In this document: positions 1 to 8,459 of the stretch, piece after piece
Layout of the letters: each line of letters starts with the position of its first letter
How positions within the stretch are numbered: position 1 is the first letter of the stretch
From: Cyanobacteria bacterium UBA5018
Lineage (GTDB): Bacteria; Cyanobacteriota; Cyanobacteriia; PCC-6307; Cyanobiaceae
Direction: 5' to 3'
DNA: 26,124 nucleotides
Assembly (NCBI GenBank): GCA_002396505.1
Contig: DGYA01000094.1
Location: forward strand, 53,711 to 79,834
Made by a program: the position numbers and the translations under genes
The notes under the pieces: generated by a model
Databases searched by the model: none
What the model was told of the DNA's origin: nothing
What the model saw: only the letters and a program-made list of their open reading frames with translations

Positions 1-28
1 CACCACTCACCACTCACCGCTCACCGCT
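1..28. repeat. Heptanucleotide tandem repeat (CACCRCT)4
   Basis: Four head-to-tail 7-bp units: two CACCACT followed by two CACCGCT. The tract touches the left edge and may continue outside the window. Short heptamer tandem repeats are common in cyanobacterial intergenic DNA. The rest of the stretch up to position 182 holds no gene. It ends in an AT-rich patch (about 140-157) that could contain a promoter for the following gene, but no convincing -35/-10 pair is visible. Confidence 0.8.
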
Positions 29-182
29 CAATAGCGGCAAAGCGTCACTTCATCGCTGGCCCTGCGTCTGGGGCTGTTTAGGAGGCTAATGAAACCAGGT
101 AACACCAGCGATTAACAGCTTACTTGCCCGATGGTGTTGGAAAATACTTAATAATAGTGGACAGGGGTGGGCTCACCTGAAG

Positions 183-1700
183 TTGACCTCGATCACGCCC
201 CTTGAGTCGCCGCCCATGCCAAACGCCGCCCCCCTGGAGTTCATCCCGCCCCGACTCGACCAGCGGGTTTTGTTCGGCGCCCGGCTGCTGCTGCCCCTAT
301 GGCTGCGCAGCGGTGGCATCCAGGGGATCCAGGTGGAGGGAATCGAGCGGCTGCAGTTGGCCATGGAGCGGTTTCAGGCCGGTCAAAGCCGGCTGCTGCT
401 GGCCTTTCGCCACCCCAGCCTGGATGATCCGGCGGTGATGGCCCAGCTGCTCTGGGGCGAACTAGACCGCAGCTTCCGCCCCCGCCCCCGCCCCCACGCC
501 CAGTTCCTGTTCGACCGCGGCATTCCCCTCTGGGCTGGCGCCTGGATGGGCTGGCTGCTGTCCCGGCTCGGCGGCTGCTCGATCCAGCGCAGCAAGCTCG
601 ACCTGCCCGCCCTGCGCACCGCCCGCGCCCTGCTGCTGGCTGGTCCGCACCCCTTTGCGGTGGCGCCGGAGGGGGCCACCAACGGCCATAACGAAGCGAT
701 CAGTCCCCTGGAGCCAGGGGTAGCCCAGTTGGCCCTCTGGACCGCTGACGACCTAGAGCGGGCCGGCCGCCCGGAGGCCACCGAGGTGCTGCCAATCGGC
801 TTGCAATACAGATTCACCAAGCCGGTGTGGCCCGCCATCGAGGCCCTGCTCAGCCAGTTGGAGGCGGATGGGGGCCTGCCGGCCAGCGCCGACCCTTCAC
901 TCGATCCAGAAAGGCTCTACGGGCGCCTATTCAGGCTCGCTGAACTAATCCTCAGCCGCATGGAAGGCTTCTACCGGGATGCCTATCACCTGCCGCTGGA
1001 GAAGAACGCCGCCGCCCGCCTGCCAAAGACCGCCACAGGACAGCTGCCCTCAACGCAATCCGCACAGCTGCCCAAACAGCTGTCCACTCCACTGCCCGAA
1101 TCGGTGCCAGAACCACTGCCGGATGCCAACGACCAGCTAGGCCTGCGTCTGAACCTGCTGATGGAGGAGGTCTTGGCCCTGGTGGAGCATTCGCTTGGGG
1201 TGAAGGCCCACGGCGGTGTGGGCGAGCGCTGCCTAAGGCTGGAGCAGGCGGGCTGGGATCGCCTCTACCCCGCACCTGGCAACCATTCTGAAGCTGGCAA
1301 AAATTCTGAAGTTAGCAGCCATGCCGGGGCCAGCGCCCTGGATCGAGGCCTGGCCGACCGCTGGGCGGAGGAAACCGAGCGGCAGCTCTGGCACATGCGC
1401 CTGGTGGAATCCTTCGTGGCGGTAAGCGGCCGCTACGTGAAAGACCACCCCAGCCAGGAACGCTTCGCCGACACCCTGCTGATTCTCTGGGACACCATGG
1501 CCCGCATCAAAGGGACTAACCCGGCTAGGCGGCCGCACCTGGGACCCCGCCGGGCGGTGGTGCGCATCGGCGAGCCCATGCTGATTGCGCCGCGCCTGGA
1601 CGCTTACCGCGCCGATCGCCGCGCCGGGGTGGCTGCACTCACCGCCGAGCTGCGCAGCAGCCTGGTGGGCTTGATTGTGCCTACGGGCCCAGAAAACTAG
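183..1700 (+). CDS. PlsC-like 1-acyl-glycerol-3-phosphate acyltransferase family protein
   Basis: A 505-residue protein resembling the lysophosphatidate acyltransferase (PlsC) superfamily, which transfers an acyl chain to a glycerolipid acceptor at the membrane. Seen: the HX4D catalytic box (His77...Asp82, in FRHPSLDD) and the APEG acceptor-binding box at 161-164, with a hydrophobic stretch (about 116-130) between them. The C-terminal half is longer than in a classical PlsC of about 240 residues. It carries two repeat-expanded linkers (residues 279-318 and about 366-377) before a conserved-looking end. The longest reading starts at TTG 183; ATG 216, in frame, is an equally reasonable start. 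A purine-rich AGGGGTGG at 163-170 lies 12 nt before the TTG. The gene is not obviously tied to the phosphatase island. The acyl acceptor cannot be deduced; the superfamily call is firm, the exact reaction is not. Confidence 0.8.
   Translation: MTSITPLESPPMPNAAPLEFIPPRLDQRVLFGARLLLPLWLRSGGIQGIQVEGIERLQLAMERFQAGQSRLLLAFRHPSLDDPAVMAQLLWGELDRSFRPRPRPHAQFLFDRGIPLWAGAWMGWLLSRLGGCSIQRSKLDLPALRTARALLLAGPHPFAVAPEGATNGHNEAISPLEPGVAQLALWTADDLERAGRPEATEVLPIGLQYRFTKPVWPAIEALLSQLEADGGLPASADPSLDPERLYGRLFRLAELILSRMEGFYRDAYHLPLEKNAAARLPKTATGQLPSTQSAQLPKQLSTPLPESVPEPLPDANDQLGLRLNLLMEEVLALVEHSLGVKAHGGVGERCLRLEQAGWDRLYPAPGNHSEAGKNSEVSSHAGASALDRGLADRWAEETERQLWHMRLVESFVAVSGRYVKDHPSQERFADTLLILWDTMARIKGTNPARRPHLGPRRAVVRIGEPMLIAPRLDAYRADRRAGVAALTAELRSSLVGLIVPTGPEN
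1017..1136 (+). repeat. In-frame 24-bp tandem repeat (5 units) in the acyltransferase gene
   Basis: Five consecutive 24-bp units encode five 8-residue units (residues 279-318), each beginning [R/Q/P]-Leu-Pro: RLPKTATG, QLPSTQSA, QLPKQLST, PLPESVPE, PLPDANDQ. The Leu-Pro codons (CTG CCN) keep perfect register while the other six positions diverge. The stretch is probably a flexible linker grown by slippage or unequal crossing-over. Confidence 0.8.
1278..1313 (+). repeat. Second in-frame 18-bp duplication (2 units) in the acyltransferase gene
   Basis: Two adjacent 18-bp units encode GNHSEA and GKNSEV. This is a second small linker expansion in the same protein, about 140 bp after the 24-bp repeat array. 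Confidence 0.6.
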
Positions 1701-1744
1701 CTGCCCCAGCTAAGGCTGCGTTGCCAGCCTTAGCTGGGGCAGCT
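1699..1744. terminator. Bidirectional hairpin between convergent genes
   Basis: A perfect 20-bp inverted repeat (arms 1699-1718 and 1725-1744, 6-nt loop). It contains part of the TAG stop (1698-1700) of the plus-strand acyltransferase and the TAA stop (1730-1732) of the minus-strand dioxygenase. Such a stem between convergent genes is expected to end transcription from both sides, although no long T-tract follows on either strand. Confidence 0.7.
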
Positions 1745-2704
1745 GGCTTGACAAACCCACATGCGCTGCAATTGCCTAATGTTGCCCGGGGAATCCTTAT
1801 AGGCCGTACGATTGTGAGCCAGCAGCCGATTATTCACCCAGAGAATATCGCCGCGTTCAAGGTGGAGTTTCACGAAATTAGCCTGGTCCTGCAGTAAAGC
1901 GTCTAACCGATCCATGGCCTCAACTTCGATGCCATCGAGTGCCTTACCCAGCTTATGGTGTCCCGTTTTAATCCAATATCGCATGTAGCGAAATAAGACG
2001 CCGCCTGGACCTTCGCTGGCGGAGTAGATAGGGAAACGGTTGCGCAATAAGCATTCGTAGGTTTTCGGCAGGTGAGGAGTGACTACATTACGATACTTGT
2101 CACGGCGCAGGGCGGCGAGCAGCTGTGGGAACTGGCGTTGCAAAATCTGGTAAACGCGAAAAGCATTGCTTACTAAACTGTCACCACCCTGCTGGCTAGG
2201 CTCTTCGCATAGCAGGCCAACGAAATCTGGAACCACATCAACGGCGCTACTGTCGGTGTGGAAACAGGTCTCCGCATTGGTCATCGACACTGGTATTGAA
2301 TGGGTCTTATAGGACACACCCCGGTCGATAACTGGATCTAGTCGGCCATACTGCAGCATGGGTTGCCCGAGTGCGCAGCCAAAGGCGATGTAGAAGCAGC
2401 GAAGATGACTGTTTGCCAGCCCAAGTGGTCCAAGACCTTGCAGGCAGAAAAGTCCATCAACGGTCAATAGCTGCTTCTTCACCTGCTCTCCAAAGCTCAC
2501 CAAGCAGGGCCATTGCGCTGGCAGCCACTCGAATGCCTGGTCGGTGGCGTGTGGATACCTGGCGACGAATTCGAGCAACTCTTCGCGCACAGCCGCTGGC
2601 AATTGGCCCAGCCAGGTGCCGCGCTGCTGCAGCTCAGCGGCAGACCAAGAGAGGGTAGGCCAATCTGCAGCCGTAGGGCTAGACAAACCATTGATGACAG
2701 TCAT
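1730..2704 (-). CDS. TauD/TfdA-family Fe(II)/2-oxoglutarate-dependent dioxygenase
   Basis: A 324-residue protein with the features of the TauD/TfdA (clavaminate synthase-like) fold. These are the HxD iron-binding pair His149-Thr-Asp151 (in CFHTDSS), the distal iron ligand His297 (in RLLAHNRT), and the arginine-rich segment at 310-314 (RQLQR) that in this family binds the 2-oxoglutarate carboxylate. Members are cytosolic and hydroxylate small substrates such as taurine, carnitine precursors, amino acids or phosphonates. The substrate here cannot be told from the sequence. A phosphonate substrate would suit the neighbouring phosphatase island, but that is speculation. ATG at 2702-2704 is preceded by GAGAG only 4 nt upstream (2709-2713), a weak ribosome site. 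The gene converges with the acyltransferase and is separated from the island by a methyltransferase remnant. Confidence 0.85.
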   Translation of the reverse strand: MTVINGLSSPTAADWPTLSWSAAELQQRGTWLGQLPAAVREELLEFVARYPHATDQAFEWLPAQWPCLVSFGEQVKKQLLTVDGLFCLQGLGPLGLANSHLRCFYIAFGCALGQPMLQYGRLDPVIDRGVSYKTHSIPVSMTNAETCFHTDSSAVDVVPDFVGLLCEEPSQQGGDSLVSNAFRVYQILQRQFPQLLAALRRDKYRNVVTPHLPKTYECLLRNRFPIYSASEGPGGVLFRYMRYWIKTGHHKLGKALDGIEVEAMDRLDALLQDQANFVKLHLERGDILWVNNRLLAHNRTAYKDSPGNIRQLQRMWVCQASCPS

Positions 2705-2814
2705 TTAACTCTCACTGAAACATGGTAAATCGCGAAGACACTCTGGTTAGTTAGTCAAGTCACGACGGGCAATGGAGAGGTGTAGATCTCAAAAGCATGG
2801 TGGATAATGGAGAG

Positions 2815-2845
<31 letters not shown>

Positions 2846-2865
2846 CGAGGACATGGCAGATCGCG

Positions 2866-3285
2866 CTACTTAACTAGCTGGAAGGCGAGATGCAGTGGCT
2901 TGTCCCGCAGCGGCTCCAACCACTGAGAATAATGTTGCAAGTGTTCTTCTGTGGCCCTCAGTTCAGAAATCTGAGGCATGTGGCTGAAACCGGCAGCCGC
3001 CAAAGCATTGAAGTAGTCTTCAAGGTTTTTGTGTATACAGCGAACACGAACACCCTGGCCATCCTTACGCCAAATTTCACCTTCAAACTGACAGTCACGC
3101 CCCGAAAAGTAACCCTTTAACTCGGAGTCGAAATAGAAAGGTGCAATGTTATCTCCCAGGAAGGCCAACGAGGGATGAGGAACAGCGAAGATGAATCGCC
3201 CACCAGGCCGGAGCAGACGATACACCTCTGCAATCGCGCGATAAGATTAAACCACTGCGGCGATAGACAAGAAAACGATAAACTT
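2866..3285 (-). pseudogene. 5'-truncated SAM-dependent methyltransferase remnant
   Basis: The open part (2866-3225, 119 codons from a GTG) encodes the C-terminal half of a class I SAM-dependent methyltransferase. It has the conserved VYRLLRPGGRFIF strand/loop followed by a plausible C-terminal domain ending HLAFQLVK. The SAM-binding GxGxG half is absent. The same frame continues upstream with family-like residues (SYRAIAEVYRLL), but a TAA stop lies at 3247-3249. Beyond it FIVFLSIAAVV still resembles the preceding strand, until a second stop at 3307-3309. The gene is therefore broken by at least one stop and has lost its 5' half. It abuts the 3' end of the phosphatase island (43 bp to the phoD stop), so the island may have replaced its front half. 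The left limit is the stop codon; the right limit is approximate. Confidence 0.7.
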
Positions 3286-3327
3286 AGGGGGTGCCAGGCC
3301 AAAAATTTAGCCGATGACAATGCAACG

Positions 3328-6300
3328 CTAAATCAACGAACTAAAGTTAAATCCAATTACCAAGTCATCGTAGTCCAAGTCGCCACCGCCAGACAAGTCT
3401 TCTAAGCCGAAAAGATTGTTGCCCAAGGAGCGGAAATGGCTGATGCCATCGTTATTTGCGGCACCGTATGCGAAGAAAGTATTGCCGTTAACCAGAGCAT
3501 AGGGAGCCAAGAAGCTACCGCCTGTCACATCAACAAAGTTACGGCTGCTGATTTGATTGTCGGCTATGCTGAGATTGCCGAGTTGGTTTACGAGGTTGTC
3601 GGTGCGCAGGGCTGCGGCCCCATAACCCAAATCCCCAGGCCGCAGGCGGGTAACGCCATCGGCAGCCACAATTGAGCCCTGGGCATCCAGCGCGCGGTAA
3701 AAACCAGCCACGGAGTTGAAGTTAGCTTCCCTACCCAGGGCAACCGTACCTTGAAGGCGCTGGTCCGCTTTTAGGGCAGTGAGATCTAGCACCGGTGCTT
3801 GCGCTTGGGCCTGGCCAATCAGGGCATTGAGTCCGGGATCTCCTGGCAGAACGCTAAGAGAAAAGCGAACGCCGCTACTGGAGGAGAAGGATGCCTGACT
3901 GTTGCCGAGTTCTGCCTCGTTGAGATAGCGGAAACGGCTGTCACTGAGGCTGGTGAGTTGATCAAGGCTGGCATCTTGAACTTCGAAGAACCTCAGGCTC
4001 TGGCCGTTGATCAACAGGATATCCCGCTCGAAGCGGGTGTTTGCGGGAAGGATAACATCAGTACTCTCTAGGCTTGACAAGAGGGTCTTGGCCCGGCCGC
4101 GCACCCAGTTGAAATTGTTCAACAGATTTGCCGAGCCTGATAACTCATCCGGGGTGAGCACCACGTAACCAACCTGATTAGAAGAGCTGGAGCGACCGCT
4201 GAGATTAGCCCGCAGACTCACGGCTCCAGGAGCTGTATTTCCCGGCTGAGCAACAGTGAGCAGGCCGGAAGCAGAGCTGCTGAAGCTGATAGTTGAGAGA
4301 TCGACAAAGCCCGCAAAAGAGGGATCGTCGATTTTTGCGTTTACCAGTCCATCCTTGTCACCGTAGCCGCCATCAATCAGACTGAGAGCAAAGAAATCAG
4401 GGGTGCCATCATTATTAATGTCGAAAAAACGAGCACCGGCGCCGGTAATTGGGTCATAGGTGAGCGGGGAAGCATTACCAGTGCTAGCATTTAGGGCATA
4501 ATAGACAAGTTTACGACTAGATAGACGACCGGATCCATCGCCCAGTTGGGGCAGGAGGTCTGCAGCTACTAGCTCCAACGAAGCAGTAAGGGATGTACGA
4601 TTCTCCCCCTGGGGAATACCAACGACAAAGTCAATAGCAGTGGAATTACGAGTTACTCCACTCTGAATCAATTTATCAAGGCTTTCCTGATTTATTCCCG
4701 AGACGGGAATAATCTTAAGCTCAGAGCCTGGGGACAAGGAAGCGCCACTAATGGCCACAGGTATCTGCTTTATTTCACCTGTGGGCATTTTAATGGATAC
4801 GACTACCGTCTCAACGGTGGTCCCTGGCACCTCGATTAAATCCGTTACGGAAAGGTTAAAGGTAGCCGAAACAGGAATACTGCCTGTCAGGCTGGGATCG
4901 GTGGCGGAGACAATGACGGAGTAGGCGGACTTGGCCTCGTAATTTAGTACTGTGCCAGCCTTAAGATAGAGGCTAAAGCCATCTAGTTCAAAGCTGGCTG
5001 CATCAGCGCCGGCGATACTAAAAATTTCGGTGCCAAGGGCATCGTCAGTAATAACGATATCCGCCACCTTGATACGCCTTGAGGTGCTGCTGTTTTCCGC
5101 CAGGGAGCTGGTGGCGTTGGCAAGCTCTAGTTTGCTTGGGGGGGCATTTAAGGTGAGAACTGGCGTGAAGTTGGCGAGGGCTTTTCCATCACTAAAACCA
5201 AGCTGCAGATTGATAGCAGCCAGCTGGGCTTCCGTGAGCTTGGCGGGTACAGTTGCCTTCAGGACAGTGCCAGCAACGGTGATCCACTCTGGCCCTGCCA
5301 GTTTTACCAATTGTAGATTATCCCCGTCAATATCTATAAAATAAGGGGCTAAATCTTTAGTTATCTCTATGCCGCTATTGAGCGATATCGCAAGGGTGGA
5401 AAGGCTGAGTTGGGGGGCGGCGTTGATCGCCACGTTGAGATCCTGTAGCTGCTTACGTATCGACAGCCAGTCACCCTGCGGGGCCACACCATCAAGCAAC
5501 AACTTATCAATTCCTGGCTCGTAGTCAAGGATCCGCAGCGGCTGTACGCCAGCGGGATCGTAGCTGTCAGTCAAGAAATTGAAGTAATCCAGCTCGCGGT
5601 CCACCTGGGCAATCACCGCCGGCAGGCCAAGGGATGCGGGGTCAGAGAGCAGGTGCCCCCCGATCACCACATCGTTCACAAGCTGCAGGAAGAAGCTATC
5701 CGAGCCGCTTCCACCCACTAATCGGTTATCGCCCAGGCTTTCGAGGTTGAACAGCTCATCGCCGCCGGCGCCTGCATCCACGGTGGAGCCCACACCTGCG
5801 AGGATGCGATCGGCGGCCACAGAGCCCAGCACCGTCACATCCGCCAGCTGGATGCCGTCTCTGGGCACGCTTGCGTAGGCGGCCGGGTCGAGCAAGGTAA
5901 GGCTACCGGCGTCATCTACGGCTATGCCGCTCACCAGATCCAGCTCCCGCCAGCCCGATTGCCAGATGACCGGATTGACACTCAGGCTGAGGTTGCGGCT
6001 GGCCACCACGGTTTCACTGCTCCAGCGGGAAATGCCCGACAGCGGATCCACGCCATCGAGGAACTGGAAACTGCCACTGGCCTGATCTGCGGTGACGCTG
6101 AGATCGAGAAAACCGCGGCGGTTCACGTCGGCATACTTCAGGCCGTTGATGTAACCCATGAACAGGCCATCCAAGCCGTCAACGGCTGGATAGCGGGAGC
6201 GGATATAGGCATCGCCTCCCGGCAGATACTTTTCCAGTCCTGGAGAGGTGACGCCGGCGGTGGCGAATTCCACCCCCGCCACGGTGCCAGCCGGCTTCTG

Positions 6301-7800
6301 GCCGGCGGCCATCGTGTCCAGCAGGCCGGCCCAGGCGTTATGGGTGTCGCCGGCAAGGCTGATCAGCCGCTTGCCCGCAGCCAGGGCGCTTTGCAGGATC
6401 GTCTCCCGCTCCACCCCATAGCCATCCCAGGCATCGAGGTTGTAGGGGATCTTGCCAGCTTCGGCGAACAGGGCCTTTTCCGCAGGCGTGAGATCGGCTA
6501 AAGGGGTGCCGGTGGCGAGTTTCTGCAGCGGTGCGGCGTATTTGTCGAGCAGGGCAGGATTACCTGCATTTAACAAAAGTTCAGCAGGCAGAGCCATCGA
6601 CTGCATCAACACCTGTTGGCCCAGCACCTGCCAAGCGGCGGTGGAGCTGGCCAGCTGCTGCTGCAGCCAGGCCATCTGGGTGTCTCCGATCAGGTCGCGG
6701 TTGGGGTCACCCCAGGCCTTCTGCACAGTGGCGATTACTAACTCCTGGGTGACCAACGGCGCCAGGGCATTGGCGAAGGCGGGGATAGCCGCATCGCTCG
6801 TGGGCGGCGCGATCCCGGCTTTGGTGGCATAGCTGGCCACCTGAACCGGATCGGCCAGGATGGCGCCGATGCGAGCCTGCACCGCAGCTGCATTGGGATA
6901 GCTGAGCTGCTGATCGCGAGCGGTGAGCCTGGTTTCGAGGATGTGCAGAGCCAGCACATCGCCGAAGTTGAAGGAGCGGTAGCCCTGGGTGAGGGGCGAA
7001 GAGGCGGAGGCGCCATCACTGGCCTGGCGCAGCTCCGGCTCGCGAATCGGCAGCCACTCGTGGTAGGCCTTCAGGGCGGCGTCGCGGCGCAGCAGCCAAT
7101 CGCCCTCAGTGGCGCTCTGGTGATTCTCGGCACCACCGGCCCAGCTGTCGTTGGCGGTTTCGTGATCGTCCCAGATGGCGATCAGCGGCGCCGCGGCGCG
7201 TAGGGCCTGGAGATTGGCATCGGTGTGGTACTGGGCATAGCGCTGGCGGTAATCGTCGAGGCTAACGATCTCTCGGTTGGGCAAGAAACCACGGCTGCCG
7301 GCGGCGTTCTCCGCCTCCCCATAGCCCCCAGGGCCGTATTCATAGATGTAATCACCTAGATGTACCAGGGCGTCATAGGGGTTGACGGCATTGATGGCGG
7401 CGGCCCGGCCGTAGGCGGCAAAGGTATCTGCGGCTGGGAAATTGGCGCAAGAAAAAACCGCCAAGCGCACCGGATCGCCGCCCACCGGCAGGGTTTTGGT
7501 CTGCCCCACCATTGACACCACCGCGCCAGCCCGGAAGCGGTAGTAATAGGGGGTGTCGGCGTTGAGGCCATCGGCCTCCACCTTTACAGTCCAGTCGCGG
7601 CCAGCACTGGTGTTGAACAGACCGCTATCAACAATCGAACCGGCTTCAAAACCGGCGCTACGCGATATTTCCCAACTCACGTCAATTCCCTCAGTAGTCC
7701 CTTGGGGCGGCGTGATCCGGGTCCAGAGAATCACAGAATTGGCGTAGGGATCTCCAGAGGCCACACCATGGACAAAACTGACTGGGGAAGAAGCGGCCAT
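3328..7800 (-). CDS. phoD: PhoD-type alkaline phosphatase with cadherin-like and DUF4114-like C-terminal domains
   Basis: A 1490-residue secreted-type phosphomonoesterase/phosphodiesterase. Residues 1-110 match the PhoD N-terminal domain (FVHGVASGDP...VILWTR). The metallophosphatase core follows to about 590, with FSC (Cys118, probable iron ligand), HLGD (Asp150), WDDHE (Asp211, Asp212, His213) and AGDTHNAW (Asp485, His487). Residues about 640-720 hold degenerate glycine/aspartate calcium-type repeats (GGSGSDSFFL). About 780-1000 look like cadherin/dystroglycan-type beta domains. The C-terminus (about 1370-1490) ends in the acidic GGGDLDYDDLV signature of DUF4114, a domain at the ends of large extracellular cyanobacterial proteins. 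Unlike its four neighbours it lacks the shared RTX-like module. ATG 7798-7800 starts almost directly in the PhoD domain with no signal peptide, and no clear Shine-Dalgarno is visible. It lies 113 bp downstream of the 2771-residue gene on the same strand, and could be read through from it. Much longer than typical PhoD (about 500-600). Confidence 0.93.
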   Translation of the reverse strand: MAASSPVSFVHGVASGDPYANSVILWTRITPPQGTTEGIDVSWEISRSAGFEAGSIVDSGLFNTSAGRDWTVKVEADGLNADTPYYYRFRAGAVVSMVGQTKTLPVGGDPVRLAVFSCANFPAADTFAAYGRAAAINAVNPYDALVHLGDYIYEYGPGGYGEAENAAGSRGFLPNREIVSLDDYRQRYAQYHTDANLQALRAAAPLIAIWDDHETANDSWAGGAENHQSATEGDWLLRRDAALKAYHEWLPIREPELRQASDGASASSPLTQGYRSFNFGDVLALHILETRLTARDQQLSYPNAAAVQARIGAILADPVQVASYATKAGIAPPTSDAAIPAFANALAPLVTQELVIATVQKAWGDPNRDLIGDTQMAWLQQQLASSTAAWQVLGQQVLMQSMALPAELLLNAGNPALLDKYAAPLQKLATGTPLADLTPAEKALFAEAGKIPYNLDAWDGYGVERETILQSALAAGKRLISLAGDTHNAWAGLLDTMAAGQKPAGTVAGVEFATAGVTSPGLEKYLPGGDAYIRSRYPAVDGLDGLFMGYINGLKYADVNRRGFLDLSVTADQASGSFQFLDGVDPLSGISRWSSETVVASRNLSLSVNPVIWQSGWRELDLVSGIAVDDAGSLTLLDPAAYASVPRDGIQLADVTVLGSVAADRILAGVGSTVDAGAGGDELFNLESLGDNRLVGGSGSDSFFLQLVNDVVIGGHLLSDPASLGLPAVIAQVDRELDYFNFLTDSYDPAGVQPLRILDYEPGIDKLLLDGVAPQGDWLSIRKQLQDLNVAINAAPQLSLSTLAISLNSGIEITKDLAPYFIDIDGDNLQLVKLAGPEWITVAGTVLKATVPAKLTEAQLAAINLQLGFSDGKALANFTPVLTLNAPPSKLELANATSSLAENSSTSRRIKVADIVITDDALGTEIFSIAGADAASFELDGFSLYLKAGTVLNYEAKSAYSVIVSATDPSLTGSIPVSATFNLSVTDLIEVPGTTVETVVVSIKMPTGEIKQIPVAISGASLSPGSELKIIPVSGINQESLDKLIQSGVTRNSTAIDFVVGIPQGENRTSLTASLELVAADLLPQLGDGSGRLSSRKLVYYALNASTGNASPLTYDPITGAGARFFDINNDGTPDFFALSLIDGGYGDKDGLVNAKIDDPSFAGFVDLSTISFSSSASGLLTVAQPGNTAPGAVSLRANLSGRSSSSNQVGYVVLTPDELSGSANLLNNFNWVRGRAKTLLSSLESTDVILPANTRFERDILLINGQSLRFFEVQDASLDQLTSLSDSRFRYLNEAELGNSQASFSSSSGVRFSLSVLPGDPGLNALIGQAQAQAPVLDLTALKADQRLQGTVALGREANFNSVAGFYRALDAQGSIVAADGVTRLRPGDLGYGAAALRTDNLVNQLGNLSIADNQISSRNFVDVTGGSFLAPYALVNGNTFFAYGAANNDGISHFRSLGNNLFGLEDLSGGGDLDYDDLVIGFNFSSLI

Positions 7801-7870
7801 TGATCGACTGGATAAACGTGAAAAAATGGGAACAAAAATCAGATCTCAACCTGGGAGATCAAAGTTGGCT

Positions 7871-7903
7871 ATGCCGACCTTCCTTTGTGGGGAGGGTCGG
7901 CAT
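7871..7903 (-). terminator. Hairpin between the multi-phosphatase gene and phoD
   Basis: Arms 7871-7883 and 7891-7903 pair over 13 bp (one G-U) with a 7-nt loop. No T-tract follows directly on the minus strand, so it may only attenuate. Its sequence resembles the hairpins downstream of the genes ending at 16777 and 20187 and looks like part of the same duplicated 3' flank. Confidence 0.55.
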
Positions 7904-7913
7904 CAGGGCTCTG

Positions 7914-8459
7914 TCAGCTGAACAGGAAGTTGGACTGGTTGTTCAAAGTGGCAACACTTGTATTGCTGAAGTGGCCAATGGCTGTGCCGGACACACTGAG
8001 CAGGGCGTCAGCTCCCACCTGGCTGAAGCTGAGGTCGGCAAAGGTGAAGCCCCGCAGGCCCACCTTGTCTTCTCCGGCGCTGAAGTCCATCACGTACTGC
8101 TTGGCAGCAGGCTTGTCACCAGGTGCGTCAATCAGCCAGAACTGGTCGGCACCGGCGCCACCATTGAGGTAGTTAGTGCCGGCAGTCTCGAGGATGGTGA
8201 AGATGTCATTACCAGCGCCACCTAGGGCCCGGTTAGCCGCGCTGCCGATGAAGAATTTGTCGTCGCCGCCCATACCGCTGAGGCGGTTGCCATCGCCTGC
8301 TTCGGCGCTGATCGAGTCATCGCCACTGCCGCCGGTGATTACATCGCGGCTGCCGGCATTGATCACGTCGTTGCCGGAGCCGGTGAAGATCTTGTTATCG
8401 CGGCCACCGAGAATTGCCGTATCCACGGTGTCGATGCCGGCACCGGTGAACAGCAGATC
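7914..8459 (-). repeat. Shared C-terminal RTX-like module, copy 1
   Basis: The last 181 codons of the 2771-residue protein. Three GGxGxDxx-type calcium-binding units (DVITGGSGDD, ALGGAGNDIF, LNGGAGADQF) are followed by a conserved tail (VMDFSAGEDKVGLRG...) ending in a hydrophobic FLFS. By eye this copy differs from the PhoA copy at about 16 of the last 158 residues, with no length change. Expected role from RTX proteins: calcium-dependent folding outside the cell and type I secretion. Confidence 0.9.

Noticed and set aside
3117..3320. Minus-strand 67-codon frame overlapping the methyltransferase remnant
   Set aside because: It is the shifted frame of the remnant's 5' part; its residues do not match a methyltransferase or any other family.
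7914..8459. Regularly spaced repeats looking like a CRISPR or satellite
   Set aside because: The periodicity comes from the codons of GGxGxDxx calcium-binding repeats in frame, not from identical direct repeats with spacers.
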